The notes: generated by a model not told the origin, from the letters alone. DNA of 64,000 bases from Mycolicibacterium vulneris (GCF_002104765.1 NZ_NCXM01000026.1:1-64000), one strand, 5' to 3'. Shown: positions 38,101 to 45,915, counted from the first letter of the stretch. Numbers and translations: made by a program.

Positions 38101-41100
38101 CAATCCGAGTCCGTCGGCCAGCTCGATCGAGACCGCCCTGGAGGTCGCGGACGTGGCCGCCGGCGCCGGCGCCGGCGCGATGCGTGCACGCACCGCGGAC
38201 GCGCCCGCGGCGTGCAGCGACACGCCCTGCCACGAGAACGGCAGCACCACTTCGTCGGTCTGGCCGCTGATGTGGTGGCTGACGACCAGTGCGTGCATGG
38301 CCGCATCAAGCAGCGCCGGGTGGACGCCGAAACCGTTGACGCCGCCGGCCGCGTCGGGCAGCCGCACCTCGGCGAACACCTCGTCGTCGCGCACCCACGT
38401 CGCGGTCAGGCCCTGAAATGCCGGGCCGTAGCCGTAGCCACGCGCCGCCAATTGCTCATAACCGTCGGCAGCGTCGATCTTGACGGCTCCCGCCGGCGGC
38501 CATGCCGACAGATCCGCGCCCGGCTCGACCGAGCCGGTGCTCAGCGTTCCCTCGGCGTGGCACACCCAGCTGGAGCCGGTGTCGGGGCGCGAGAAGATCG
38601 ACACCCCCCGCTGGCCGGATTCTTCCGCGGGTCCAACCACCACCTGCACGGCGACCGATGCCGACCCGGAATCCTTGGCCGGCAACATCAACGGCGCCTG
38701 CAGCGTCAGCTCGTCGACCGTCGAGCAACTGACCTCGTCGCCGGCGCGAATCGCCAGCTCCACGAAGCCGGACCCGGGGAACACGGCCGTGCCGGACACG
38801 GCGTGATCGGTCAGCCAGCCCTGCAGGCTCGGCGACAGGCGGCCGGTCAGCACCACCCCGCCCGAAGACGGCAGCTCGACGACCGCGCTCAGCAGCGGGT
38901 GCTCGCTGGTGCCCAGGCCCAGGCCCGAGGCGTCGGCCGCGATGCCCTCCCCGGACAGCCAAAACCGCCGCCGGTCAAAGGCGTACGTTGGCAGCTCGAC
39001 GAAGCCGGCGCCGTCCAGCGCACCGCGCCAGCGCACGCTCACTCCCGCGACGAACGCGGTGGCGGCCGACGTCAGGAACCTGTCGAGACCGCCGTCGTCG
39101 CGGCCCAGGGTGGGGATGACTGTGACTTCAGCGGCCTCGGCGCCGCTGCTGACATGGTCGTTGGCGGTGTCCTCGATGCCCGCCACCAACGCCGGATGCG
39201 GACTGGATTCGATGAACGTCCGGTAACCGTGCTCGCAGGCGCTGCGCACCGCTTGGTCGAACTGCACAGTCTGCCGGATGTTGCGATACCAGTACTCGGC
39301 GTCCAATCCGGCTGTGTCCAAACGGTTTCCGGTGACCGTGGAGAAGAACGCGATGCGCGAGGGGCGCGGCTCGATGCCGGCCAGCACCTCGGAGAGGTCG
39401 GCACGGATCGCCTCGACCTCAACCGAGTGCGAGGCATAGTCCACGTCGATCCGCCGGGTCCGCAGCTCGAGGTCGGCGCAGAAGCCTACGAGCTCGTCGA
39501 GCGCAGCCCCCTCACCGGACACCACGACGGCCGACCGGCCGTTGACGGCGGCGATGCTGACGCGATTCCCATAGGGCGCCAACAACTCCCGGGCCCGCTC
39601 GGTGCTGCAGGCGATGGACAGCATCCCGCCGGGCCCGGCCAGGGCCGTCAGCAGCTTGCTGCGCAACGTGACCACCCGGGCCGCGTCCTGCAGCGACAGC
39701 GCCCCCGCGACGTAAGCGGCGGCGATCTCGCCCTGCGAATGCCCGATCACCGCGTCCGGGTTCACCCCGACCGACTTCCACAGTTCGGCCAGCGACACCA
39801 TCACCGCGAAGAGCACCGGCTGCACGACGTCGACGCGGTCCAGTCCCGGGGCATCGGGGGCGCCACGCAGCACACCTGTCAGCGACCAGTCGACGAATTC
39901 CGCGAAGGCCTCTTCGCATTCCCGGATCTGTTGGGCGAATACCGGTGCGGTGTCCAGCAACTCAACCGCCATGCCCGGCCATTGGGAGCCCTGGCCGGGG
40001 AAGACGAACACGGTCTTGCCCGCCGGCGTCGCGGTGCCCCGGATCACCGATCCGGTGGGGTCATCGTTGGCCAGCTCGTCCAGCCCGGCCAGCAGCCGGT
40101 CGCGGTCACCGCCGACAATGACCGCGCGGTGCTCAAACGTCGCGCGGCCCGCCAATGACCAGCCGACGTCGGCGACGTCCAGATCACTGTGCGTGCGAAC
40201 GTATTCGGCCAACCGCGCCGCCTGCGCCGCCAACGCCGACGGCGATTTCGCCGACACCGCCCACGGAACCACCGGCCGCACCGGTCCGGCCTCCCGATGC
40301 TGGGCCTCCGGACCCGAAACCGGCGCCGCCTCGACGATGACGTGCGCGTTCGTGCCGCTGATGCCGAACGACGACACGCCCGCCCGGCGCGGCCGCTCGG
40401 CGTTCCAGGGCTGCGCCTCGGTCAGCAGCGACACCGAGCCCGCCGACCAGTCCACGTGCGGACTCGGCGCGTCCACGTGCAGCGTCGCGGGCAGCGTCTC
40501 GTGACGCATCGCCTGCACCATCTTGATGACGCCGGCCACGCCGGCTGCGGCCTGCGTGTGGCCCATGTTCGACTTGATCGAGCCCAGCCACAGCGGCTCG
40601 CTGCGGTCCTGCCCGTAGGTGGCCAGCAGCGCCTGCGCCTCGATCGGGTCACCCAGGGTGGTTCCGGTGCCGTGGCCCTCGACGACATCGACGTCGGCCG
40701 CGGACAGCCCGGCATTGGCCAGCGCCGCACGCACCACCCGCTGCTGCGAGGGACCGTTGGGCGCGGTCAGCCCATTGGAGGCGCCGTCCTGATTGACCGC
40801 CGAGCCGCGGACCACGGCCAGCACCGGGTGCCCCAGCCGCTGCGCATCCGACAGGCGTTCCACGACCAGGATGGCCCCACCCTCGGACCAGCCGACGCCG
40901 TCGGCCGCGCCCGCGTAGGCCTTGCATCGTCCGTCCGGCGCCAACCCGCGGTGGCGGCTGAACTCCACGAAGACCGTCGGCGTCGCGTTCACGGTCGCAC
41001 CGCCGGCCAGGGCCAGGTCACACTCCCCCGAGCGCAACGACTGCACGGCCATGTGTAAGGCCACCAGCGACGACGAACACGCCGTGTCCACCGACACCGC

Positions 41101-41685
41101 CGGGCCCTCGAGGCCCAGCACGTAGGACACCCGCCCCGAGGCGACGCTGGAGGTCATGCCAGTGAGCCGGTAACCCTCGATCTCCTCGGCGAGCATGCCG
41201 TAGCCCTGAACGATCAGCCCGACGAACACGCCGGTGGCGCTGCCGCGCAACCCGCTGGGGTCAATTCCGGCCCGCTCCAGCGCTTCCCACGACAGTTCGA
41301 GCAGCATCCGGTGCTGGGGGTCCATCGCGAGCGCCTCGCTCGGCGCGATGCCGAAGAAGGCCGGATCGAAGTCCGCGACCCCGTCGACGAAGCCGCCGGT
41401 GTTCACGTAGCACTTGTGCCGCGCGTCGGGGTCGGGGTCGTAGAGGCTCGCGACGTCCCAGCCGCGGTCGGCGGGAAACTCCGAGATGACGTCGCGTCCG
41501 TCGGCGACCATTTGCCACAGCGCCTCCGGGCTGTCGACGCCACCCGGGAAGCGGCACGACATACCGACGATCGCGATCGGCTCGTTGGACCGCTCCAGCA
41601 GCGCCCGGTTGGTGCGCTTCAGGCGCTCAACCTGGACCAGCGCTTTACGCAGCGCTTCGGTCGCATGCTGGAGTTGATCAACCAT
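29137..41685 (-). CDS. pks12: Mycoketide polyketide synthase Pks12
   Basis: This is a 4182-residue type I PKS with two full reducing modules. Module 1: KS with Cys203, AT with Ser650, DH with His961, ER near 1522, KR near 1702, ACP with Ser2017. Module 2: KS with Cys2245, AT with Ser2687, DH with His2995, ER near 3562, KR near 3749, ACP with Ser4062. AT1 carries YASH (methylmalonyl-type) and AT2 HAFH (malonyl-type), so methylmalonate and malonate units should alternate. In M. tuberculosis Pks12 makes mannosyl-phosphomycoketide lipid by cycling between chains. The N-terminal coiled coil (VDQLQHATEALRKAL) and acidic C-terminal tail (DDLLNAALLDDD) are the docking ends. The start at ATG 41685 matches the family; a frame extension of four codons is rejected. 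Confidence 0.97.
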   Translation of the reverse strand: MVDQLQHATEALRKALVQVERLKRTNRALLERSNEPIAIVGMSCRFPGGVDSPEALWQMVADGRDVISEFPADRGWDVASLYDPDPDARHKCYVNTGGFVDGVADFDPAFFGIAPSEALAMDPQHRMLLELSWEALERAGIDPSGLRGSATGVFVGLIVQGYGMLAEEIEGYRLTGMTSSVASGRVSYVLGLEGPAVSVDTACSSSLVALHMAVQSLRSGECDLALAGGATVNATPTVFVEFSRHRGLAPDGRCKAYAGAADGVGWSEGGAILVVERLSDAQRLGHPVLAVVRGSAVNQDGASNGLTAPNGPSQQRVVRAALANAGLSAADVDVVEGHGTGTTLGDPIEAQALLATYGQDRSEPLWLGSIKSNMGHTQAAAGVAGVIKMVQAMRHETLPATLHVDAPSPHVDWSAGSVSLLTEAQPWNAERPRRAGVSSFGISGTNAHVIVEAAPVSGPEAQHREAGPVRPVVPWAVSAKSPSALAAQAARLAEYVRTHSDLDVADVGWSLAGRATFEHRAVIVGGDRDRLLAGLDELANDDPTGSVIRGTATPAGKTVFVFPGQGSQWPGMAVELLDTAPVFAQQIRECEEAFAEFVDWSLTGVLRGAPDAPGLDRVDVVQPVLFAVMVSLAELWKSVGVNPDAVIGHSQGEIAAAYVAGALSLQDAARVVTLRSKLLTALAGPGGMLSIACSTERARELLAPYGNRVSIAAVNGRSAVVVSGEGAALDELVGFCADLELRTRRIDVDYASHSVEVEAIRADLSEVLAGIEPRPSRIAFFSTVTGNRLDTAGLDAEYWYRNIRQTVQFDQAVRSACEHGYRTFIESSPHPALVAGIEDTANDHVSSGAEAAEVTVIPTLGRDDGGLDRFLTSAATAFVAGVSVRWRGALDGAGFVELPTYAFDRRRFWLSGEGIAADASGLGLGTSEHPLLSAVVELPSSGGVVLTGRLSPSLQGWLTDHAVSGTAVFPGSGFVELAIRAGDEVSCSTVDELTLQAPLMLPAKDSGSASVAVQVVVGPAEESGQRGVSIFSRPDTGSSWVCHAEGTLSTGSVEPGADLSAWPPAGAVKIDAADGYEQLAARGYGYGPAFQGLTATWVRDDEVFAEVRLPDAAGGVNGFGVHPALLDAAMHALVVSHHISGQTDEVVLPFSWQGVSLHAAGASAVRARIAPAPAPAATSATSRAVSIELADGLGLPVLSVRAMVARPVSERQLRAAVSASGPDRLFELAWSPAATTAAGTEPPAHEVFESVANEQDPVSGSYERTHRALAAVQTWLTEHDSGVLIVATRGAMGLAGEDVPDLAGAAVWGLVRSAQTEHPGRIVLVDSDVVLADNAIATVLAVGEPAVLLRDGTAYIARVRGSRAVDGIMTPPAEGPWRLGISSAGTFENLQLEPVPNAGAALEPGQVRVALRAIATNFRDVMITLGMFTHDALLGGEGAGVVVEVGPGVTEFAVGDSVYGFFPDGSGTLVPGDVRLLQHKPTHWSYAEAAGISAVFTTAYMAFIHLADVKPGQRVLVHAAAGGVGMAAVQLGRHLGLEVFATASRGKWDTLRAMGFDDDHISDSRSLEFEEKFRAVTGGRGMDVVLDSLAGEFVDASLRLVAPGGVFLEMGKTDIRDPGAVAQEYPGVRYRAFDLFEPGRPRMHQWMHELAGLFDARVLEPLPVTTFDVRRAHTALRYLSQARHIGKVVMTLPSGLASGTVLITGGTGMAGSTLARHLVAHHGVEDLVLLSRRGPDAPGAAELIAELQSAGARAQVVACDAADRAALAQVIDDLSVQRPLSGVIHATGVLDDAMVTSLTPDRVDAVLRAKVDAAWNLHELTRDLNLSAFVMFSSMAGLVGSSGQGNYAAANSFLDGLAAHRRAHGLPAISLAWGLWDQASAMTGGLDAADLARLGRDGILALSSDEAMELFDTALIVDEPFLAPARIDLGALRAHAVAVPPMFTDLVNAPTRRRVDDSLAAAKSKSALAHRLDGLSEAEQHAVLLDLVRSHIATVLGNTTAEAIDPDKAFQELGFDSLTAVEMRNRLKTATGLSLSPTLIFDYPTPNGLAGYIRTQLAGIPQEIKHAPVARATDDDPIVIVGMACRYPGGVSSPEDLWDMLTEGRDVLSEFPTDRGWDLAGVYNPDPDVPGTCYTRTGGFVDGVADFDPAFFGIAPSEALSMDPQQRMFLELSWEALERAGIEPGKLRGSATGMFAGVYTQGYGMGAAPTAEGFRLTGQSSSVASGRVSYVLGLEGPAVSVDTACSSSLVALHMAAQSLRSGECDLALAGGVTVNATPDIFVEFSRMRGLSEDGRCKAYAGAADGTGFSEGGGMLVVERLSDAQRLGHPVLAMVRGSAINQDGASNGLTAPNGPSQQRVVRAALASAGLTPAEVDVVEGHGTGTTLGDPIEAQALLATYGQDRSEPLWLGSIKSNMGHTQAAAGVAGVIKMVLAMRHEMLPATLHVDEPSPHVDWSTGSVSLLTEARAWPGGRPRRAGVSSFGISGTNAHVIVEAVPAESPRVVDGPKAPVVPWPVSAKSLSALNAQAARLAAHLRAHPDLDIADVGWSLAGRSAFEQRAVVVGSDRDRLLAGLDELAGDDLGGSIIRGTATAGKTVFVFPGQGSQILGMGMGLHAGYPVFAEAFNMVVAELDQHLLRPLREVMWGHDENLLNSTEFAQPALFAVEVALFRLLESWGVRPDFVMGHSIGELAAAHVAGVLSLENAAVLVAARGRFMQALPEGGAMVAVQATEEEVRALLVSSDQAGVGIAAVNGPTSVVISGAQQAVAAVADQLRGDGHRVHQLSVSHAFHSPLMDPMIDEFGTVAAGLTVGKPTIPIVSNVTGQLAGDDFASVGYWKRHVREAVRFADGVRFVHSAGANRFLEVGPGSGLTASIEETLPSDPTAASVTTMSALRKDRPEPVALINAVAQGYVAGMDVDWRGALGDANLVELPTYAFDRRRFWLAADGAPADAVGLGLAASEHALLGAVVELPASGGVVLTGRLSPGTQGWLADHAVGGVVLFPGAGFVELAIRAGDEVGCGVVDELNLAAPLVLPAGGSVAVQVVVGGPDDSGARAVSVFSRAEAGSGWSLHAEGVLRAGSMQPSADLSAWPPVGAVPVDVGDGYEQLAERGYAYGPAFRGLTSMWRRGDEVFAEVSLPTDAGVSPAGFGVHPAMLDAALHAVMLASDSDELPEGSMLVPFSWQQVSLHAAGAGAVRARIVPVSPSTVSIELADGLGLPVLSVASMVARPVTDKQLLAAVSNSGPDRLFEVIWSAQPSAAVQPVSLSAWGAPESDDTEAERSAVLFESQPVSGDVITEVYAATRAVLPVLQSWLSRDGAGTLVVATRGAMTLPGEDVTDLAGAAVWGLVRSAQTEHPGRIVLVDTDAPLDSDAIAAVLALSEPQAILRKGTVYTARVLGSRAVGGLLLPPDDGPWRLGMSSYGTIENLRIERIPDADAPLGPGQVRVALSAIAANFRDVMIALGLYPDPEAIMGIEASGVVIETASPDGRFAVGDRVMGLFPDGTGTIAKTDHRLLVKVPAGWSHTAAATASVVFATANYALVDLAGAKPGQRVLVHAAAGGVGMAAVQLARQIGLEVFATASRGKWDTLRAMGFDEDHIADSRSLEFEEKFRAVTGGTGMAGMDIVLDSLSGEFVDASLRLMAPGGVFLEMGKTDIRDPEVVARDHSGVRYRAFDLFEAGPDRIAQMLDELAAMFGEDVLRPLPVTRFDVRRAPAALRYLSQARHVGKVVMTMPDAWTAGTVLITGATGMAGSAVARHVVTRHGARNLVLVSRRGLDAPGAAELVAELSAAGAHVEAVACDAADREALAKVIAEIPMQHPLTGVIHAAGVLHDAVVTSLTPDRIEAVLRSKVDAAWNLHELTRELDVSAFVMFSSIAGLAGASGQANYAAGNSFLDGLAAHRRAHGLPAISLGWGLWDQASAMTGGLGAADRARFGRDGIVAMSSDQALDLMDTALIVDEPFMLPAHIDLAALRVKFDGGTLPPMFVDLINAPTRRQVDDSLAAAKSKSALLQRLEGLPEDEQQAILLDLVRANIATVLGSASPEAIHPDRAFQELGFDSLTAVEMRNRLKAATGLALSPTLIFDYPNSAALAGYMYRELVGSSDQPAVAAAPGEAEIQRVVGSIPVKRLRQAGVLELLLALANESSSGSAPSEVTTEKDIADMDLDDLLNAALLDDDGE
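34421..34548 (-). repeat. 128-bp exact intragenic repeat of pks12, module 2 copy
   Basis: Bases 34421-34548 are identical to 40547-40674, the matching part of the module 1 KS domain. The copies are direct repeats 6126 bp apart, one module length. Many shorter identical stretches flank them. Confidence 0.85.
40547..40674 (-). repeat. 128-bp exact intragenic repeat of pks12, module 1 copy
   Basis: This is the partner of 34421-34548, encoding the KS segment with the EGHGTGTTLGDPIEAQAL motif. Recombination between the copies would delete or duplicate exactly one module in frame. Confidence 0.85.
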
Positions 41686-42089
41686 CACAAACCTCACCTA
41701 ACGACGTTCGGCCGTCTTTCACCGCACGATGCGGTTTTCGCCGAGTGACGGACTTTGCTGCACGGAGCGACACCGTTTCCCGTTCGACCAGCGTCGTGCT
41801 GCTCTCCGACCCAAGAATATTGCTGGTGAGTATGGCCAACTCCGACTGGATTTCAAAACGTCCGCTGCTCCCGGCTGCTACCGGAGGACCGGCACGGACC
41901 GCTGCGCCGCGCCGCGCAAAGAAGATGTAAGACCGGGCGCCCGGTGTGCTCGCTGGACAGCGGCGCGCTGTAGACATGGCCCGACGTCCATGGCGCGACT
42001 GTACCCGGCTGACCATAGCTGATGGTCAGGCGCGTGTCGTAAAGGCTTCGGTCCAGCGCCGGGTCCGGCCGGTCCGGTGCGGGAAACGG
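41686..42089. other. 404-bp intergenic region upstream of pks12
   Basis: It lies between the pks12 start and the stop of the Rv2049c-type gene. An AGGTGAGG ribosome site precedes the pks12 ATG. No convincing gene was found on either strand. The pks12 promoter is probably here, including an AT-richer patch near 41811-41822, but no element can be assigned. Confidence 0.5.
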
Positions 42090-42440
42090 TCACACACCCG
42101 CCCGGCGCCAGCCATCGGCGGCCCTGGCGGCTTGGATCAGCGCGTCGCACAACTGGCGAAGCTCGGTGGCCCCGGCGCCTTCGTCGACCGCCGTGGCGAC
42201 GTCCTCCGCCGCGCATCGCACCTGGTAGACGCGATCCGACAGGTCGGCGGCATCCTCGGCCGACAGCACCACCGCGTCCTCGGGCACGGCTGCCGCGCCG
42301 TTCCGGTGCAGCGAGGCCCGTTGTTCGTACGCGCGCTGCCGGCACGACTGCCGGCAGTACTGGCGACGACGTCCCATTCCCGCATCGGTAACGTCTCGGC
42401 CGCACCAGCGACAGGGCTGCGGGTGGGTACGGCGGCTCAC
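42090..42440 (-). CDS. Small Cys-rich zinc-finger-like protein (Rv2049c-type)
   Basis: This is a 116-residue protein. The N-terminus has a C-x2-C followed by C-x3-C pattern (CRWCGRD, then YCRQSCRQRAYEQR), a likely zinc-binding treble-clef or FCS-like finger. The rest is an Ala/Glu-rich helical region. The function is unknown. It sits between pks12 and the divergent rbpA, matching Rv2049c, although this protein seems longer than the one I recall in M. tuberculosis. Confidence 0.78.
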   Translation of the reverse strand: MSRRTHPQPCRWCGRDVTDAGMGRRRQYCRQSCRQRAYEQRASLHRNGAAAVPEDAVVLSAEDAADLSDRVYQVRCAAEDVATAVDEGAGATELRQLCDALIQAARAADGWRRAGV

Positions 42441-42622
42441 GCCTGCCGACTTTAGTCGGGTTTGCTCGGCGATCCCGGTATCATTGAGGGTCGCGTCGCG
42501 TATGCCGGTCCCGGCCGGGAACTGCGCAGATCGCGGCAGCGTTTGCTAACTGGACAGACTGCACCGAACAGCAGTAAGGGAGCCGGAGAGCTCCGAGAAG
42601 AAGACCTGAAGGAGTAGCAGCC
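42441..42622 (+). promoter_or_regulatory. rbpA promoter and leader region
   Basis: This is a 182-bp gap between divergent genes. A strong ribosome site AAGGAG lies about 9 bp before the rbpA ATG. A purine-rich leader precedes it. The promoter must lie here but its elements cannot be fixed by eye. Confidence 0.4.
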
Positions 42623-42958
42623 ATGGCTGATCGCGTACTGAGAGGCAGTCGCCTCGGGGCCGTGAGCTACGAGACTGACCGCAACCACGATTTGGCGCCG
42701 CGTCAGCTCGCGAAGTACCGGACCGAGAATGGCGAGGAGTTCGAGGTTCCCTTCGCCGACGACGCCGAGATCCCCGGCACCTGGCTGTGCCGCAACGGAC
42801 TGGAAGGCACCCTGATCGAGGGCGACCTACCCGAGCCGAAGAAGGTGAAGCCGCCGCGGACCCACTGGGACATGCTGCTGGAGCGTCGCTCGGTGGAAGA
42901 GCTCGAAGAGCTGCTCAAGGAGCGCCTCGAGATCATCAAGACCCGCCGCCGGGGCTGA
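42623..42958 (+). CDS. rbpA: RNA polymerase-binding protein RbpA
   Basis: This is a 111-residue actinobacterial transcription factor. RbpA binds RNA polymerase and the group I and II sigma factors, stabilises the open complex and affects rifampicin tolerance. The sequence shows the N-terminal tail (RVLRGSRLGAVSYETDRN), the core domain (TENGEEFEVPFADDAEIP), the basic linker (PEPKKVKPPRTHWDML) and the C-terminal sigma-interacting helices (RRSVEELEELLKERLE). Length and order match Rv2050. It is convergent with ppm1, 29 bp apart. Confidence 0.97.
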   Translation: MADRVLRGSRLGAVSYETDRNHDLAPRQLAKYRTENGEEFEVPFADDAEIPGTWLCRNGLEGTLIEGDLPEPKKVKPPRTHWDMLLERRSVEELEELLKERLEIIKTRRRG

Positions 42959-42987
42959 CCGCGGCTTGAGCCGGGCCGGACCGCGAC

Positions 42988-43782
42988 CTAAGTGCGGTTG
43001 TCGGCCCTGGTGGCCAGGGCGCCGGACCGTCGGCCCTGAACACCCCAGCGGGTGACTTTGACCAGGGCTTCGCGGATGTTGGAGCCGCTCATCTTGGACA
43101 CGCCGAGTTCGCGCTCGGTGAACGTGATGGGCACCTCGGCGATGGTGAACCCGTTGCAGATCGTGCGCCAGGTCAGGTCGATCTGGAAGCAGTAGCCCTT
43201 GGAGTCGACGCCGTCGAGGTCGATCGCTTCCAGCACTTCGCGGCGGTAGGCACGGTAGCCGGCGGTGATGTCGTGCACGCCGATGCCGAGCGCCAGCCGG
43301 GCGTAGGTGTTGGCCGTCCAGGACAGCGCCCAGCGCCGCCACGGCCAGTTGCGCACCGTCCCACCCTCGACATAGCGCGACCCGATGGCCAGGTCGGCGC
43401 CGGCGTCGACGGCGTCCAGCAGGCGGTGCAGCTGTTCGGGCGCGTGGCTGCCGTCGGCGTCCATTTCGACCAGGACCGAGTAGTCACGGCTCAACCCCCA
43501 GGCGAAACCCGCCAGGTACGCCGCGCCGAGGCCGTCCTTGACGGTGCGGTGCATGACGTGCGTGCGGCCTGCGTCGGCCGCCGCCAGCTCCTCAGCGAGC
43601 TGGCCGGTGCCGTCGGGGCTGCTGTCGTCCACCACGAGCAGGTGCACGTGCGGGCACGCCTCTTTGAGCCGCCGGTGGATGACCGGAAGGTTCTCCAGCT
43701 CGTTGTAGGTAGGGATGATCACCAAGACGCGCTGGCTGGGACGGTTGCTTGGGACTTGGGGCGCCGGCTGGCCGGTGGTCAT
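42988..43782 (-). CDS. ppm1: Polyprenol-phosphate mannosyltransferase Ppm1 (catalytic domain as separate gene)
   Basis: This is a 264-residue GT2 glycosyltransferase that makes polyprenyl-phosphate mannose from GDP-mannose. That is the donor for lipomannan, lipoarabinomannan and protein mannosylation. The family motifs IPTYNELENLP, DDSSPDGTG and the DxD-like EMDADGSH are present. In M. tuberculosis the same domain is fused to an Lnt-like domain in one protein (Rv2051c). Here a stop and 114 bp separate the two genes, as in M. smegmatis. The start ATG 43782 follows GAGG. Confidence 0.95.
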   Translation of the reverse strand: MTTGQPAPQVPSNRPSQRVLVIIPTYNELENLPVIHRRLKEACPHVHLLVVDDSSPDGTGQLAEELAAADAGRTHVMHRTVKDGLGAAYLAGFAWGLSRDYSVLVEMDADGSHAPEQLHRLLDAVDAGADLAIGSRYVEGGTVRNWPWRRWALSWTANTYARLALGIGVHDITAGYRAYRREVLEAIDLDGVDSKGYCFQIDLTWRTICNGFTIAEVPITFTERELGVSKMSGSNIREALVKVTRWGVQGRRSGALATRADNRT

Positions 43783-43896
43783 GTAGCTCCTCTGTGTCGC
43801 CCGAAATCGAAAGTGTGTCGGCCGTCCTGGTCGGACGGAGGGTGGTCAGTCGCCGTCGTCTGCCGGCGTGCGGTCCCGGGAGTCGGGCGCAGGGTC

Positions 43897-45915
43897 TTAG
43901 TCGTGCTCGTCGGGCGGGGGTTTGCCCGGGGTTGCACCGGCCCCTTGCGATTGGCGTGTGGACCTGAGACGTACCGAACGCGGGAACCATCCATTGTGCC
44001 GTATCCCGGCCAGAATCACCGCTCCGGCCGCCAGCACCATGACCCACTGCACCAGCGGGGCCCATTGCGTCGCCGGCGTCAGCCTGGTCTTGAGCCGCAC
44101 CTGCATGTCCAGATAGGCGGGCTGGAAGAAGTCGGTGCGCGCCAACTCGCCGCCGTCGGGGGCCACCACGGCACTGATCCCCGTGGTGCCGGCCACCACC
44201 ACGTACCGGTCGTGCTCGACGGCCCGGACCTTGGCGAACGCCAGCTGCTGCTCGCTCATCCTCTTGTTGAAGGTGGCGTTGTTGGCCGGCACTGCCAGTA
44301 GCTGGGCACCGCCGAGCACCGCCTGTCGCGGCACCCGGTCGAAGATCACTTCCCAGCAGGTGGCGACGCCGAGCGGCACCCCCGCGATGTGCACCACCCC
44401 GGAGCCCTCCCGGGGCACGAAGCTTCCGGCGCGGCCGGCATATCCGGACAGGTGTTTGAACAGCCAGGGCATCGGCAGGTACTCGCCGAACGGCTGCACG
44501 ATTTCCTTGTCGTGGCGATCGGCCGGGCCGGTGGCCGGATTCCACACGATCATGGTGTTGGTGTAGTTCGGATCCTCCGGCGAGCGTCCCGGCACTTCGA
44601 GCACGCTGCCGATCAGGATCGGAGCGCCGATCGCCGACGCGGCCTGCGAGATCTCCAGGGCGGCGTCGTGGTTGACCAGCGGGTCGATGTCCGACGAGTC
44701 CTCCGGCCAGATCACGAACTGCGGTTGCGGGGCCGCCCCGGAGCGCACGTCCTCGGCTAGCCGCAGGGTTTCCTGGACGTGGTTGTCCAGCACCGCGCGC
44801 CGCTGTTCGTTGAACTCGAAGCCCAGCCGCGGCACGTTGCCCTGCACGGCCGCGACGGTCACCGCCGGCTCGCCACCCGACCCGGTACCGGCGTGGCGCA
44901 CCTGCGGCCAGACGATGAGCGAGGCGAAGAGCACCAGGCAGATGCAGACGCCGGGCAGCACCACCGCGGGCGGCGCCTGGTCGGGGTGCGCGGCATTTGC
45001 GGCGCCGCTGTCGCGGGCCGCGCGGGGCGCCGGGTGGCCGGAGTGCCACCACTTCATGATCTCCAGCGCGATGGCCGTCGCGCTGAAGCCCACCAGCATG
45101 ATCGCCATGGACAGCAGCGCCACGCCGCCGAGCTGGACCAGCGGCAGGAACGGACCGTGCGTCTGACCGAATGCCACCGACCCCCAGGGGAAACCGCCGA
45201 ACGGGATGGTCGACTTGAGCCACTCCTGGGCCGCCCAGATCAGAGCGAACCAGATGGGCCAGCCGGGCAGCCGGCGCACGACGACGGCGCACAGGCCGAA
45301 GAGGGCGGGAAACAGCGCGCAGACGGTCGCGAGCGCGATCCACGGGATGGGGCCGACCAGGAGCCCGACCCACGGCAGCAGCGGCAGGTAGAAAGCAAGC
45401 CCGAACAGGAAGGCGTAACCCAGGCCGCCCGCAGGCGTGGTCGCGGGGTGCGTCAACACCCACGCCAGCAACGCGGCGGCCACCACGGCACCCCACCACC
45501 AATTGAGCGACGGGAAACTGGCGCAGAGCAGCAAGCCGCCCATCACGACGCAACTCAGCCGGGTCAGGCGGGGCAGCATCGCGGCCTGGGCGGCGGGCAG
45601 CCGCGCGATCACCGCGGCCGCCAGTCCGGTCACCGCGCCGCGCGCCGCGGCCCCGAGCCGACCGCCCGGGCTCGCGCCGACCGGCGCGCGCCCCTCGTGC
45701 GATCGCGGTTCTGCGGCATCGTTGTCCCGGTCGGGTTCGCCGTCGCGCTCGTCGTCCTCGGCTTCGGGCTCGGCGCGCACCTCGGCGGGCTGGTCGTCGC
45801 GGTCCGACTCGGCCTCGTCGCTGATGGGATCGGTGTCAGGCCGCCGCGGCAGGTCCTCGTCGGCCGCATCGGTGTGGTCCGCGGGCTCGTCGTCGCCCAG
45901 TCGGTACCTAGCCAT
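43897..45915 (-). CDS. lnt: Apolipoprotein N-acyltransferase Lnt (Ppm2 / Ppm1 domain 1)
   Basis: This is a 672-residue membrane protein. The first 90 residues are an acidic, low-complexity cytoplasmic stretch. Several membrane helices follow, then a nitrilase-like domain with the triad Glu (WPEDSS, near 405), Lys (HDKEIVQPFGEYLP, near 469) and Cys (ATCWEVIF, near 520), and a last membrane helix. Lnt adds the third acyl chain to lipoproteins such as those encoded elsewhere in this window. It also anchors Ppm1 to the membrane in mycobacteria. The start ATG 45915 overlaps the upstream stop by 8 bp. Confidence 0.93.
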   Translation of the reverse strand: MARYRLGDDEPADHTDAADEDLPRRPDTDPISDEAESDRDDQPAEVRAEPEAEDDERDGEPDRDNDAAEPRSHEGRAPVGASPGGRLGAAARGAVTGLAAAVIARLPAAQAAMLPRLTRLSCVVMGGLLLCASFPSLNWWWGAVVAAALLAWVLTHPATTPAGGLGYAFLFGLAFYLPLLPWVGLLVGPIPWIALATVCALFPALFGLCAVVVRRLPGWPIWFALIWAAQEWLKSTIPFGGFPWGSVAFGQTHGPFLPLVQLGGVALLSMAIMLVGFSATAIALEIMKWWHSGHPAPRAARDSGAANAAHPDQAPPAVVLPGVCICLVLFASLIVWPQVRHAGTGSGGEPAVTVAAVQGNVPRLGFEFNEQRRAVLDNHVQETLRLAEDVRSGAAPQPQFVIWPEDSSDIDPLVNHDAALEISQAASAIGAPILIGSVLEVPGRSPEDPNYTNTMIVWNPATGPADRHDKEIVQPFGEYLPMPWLFKHLSGYAGRAGSFVPREGSGVVHIAGVPLGVATCWEVIFDRVPRQAVLGGAQLLAVPANNATFNKRMSEQQLAFAKVRAVEHDRYVVVAGTTGISAVVAPDGGELARTDFFQPAYLDMQVRLKTRLTPATQWAPLVQWVMVLAAGAVILAGIRHNGWFPRSVRLRSTRQSQGAGATPGKPPPDEHD

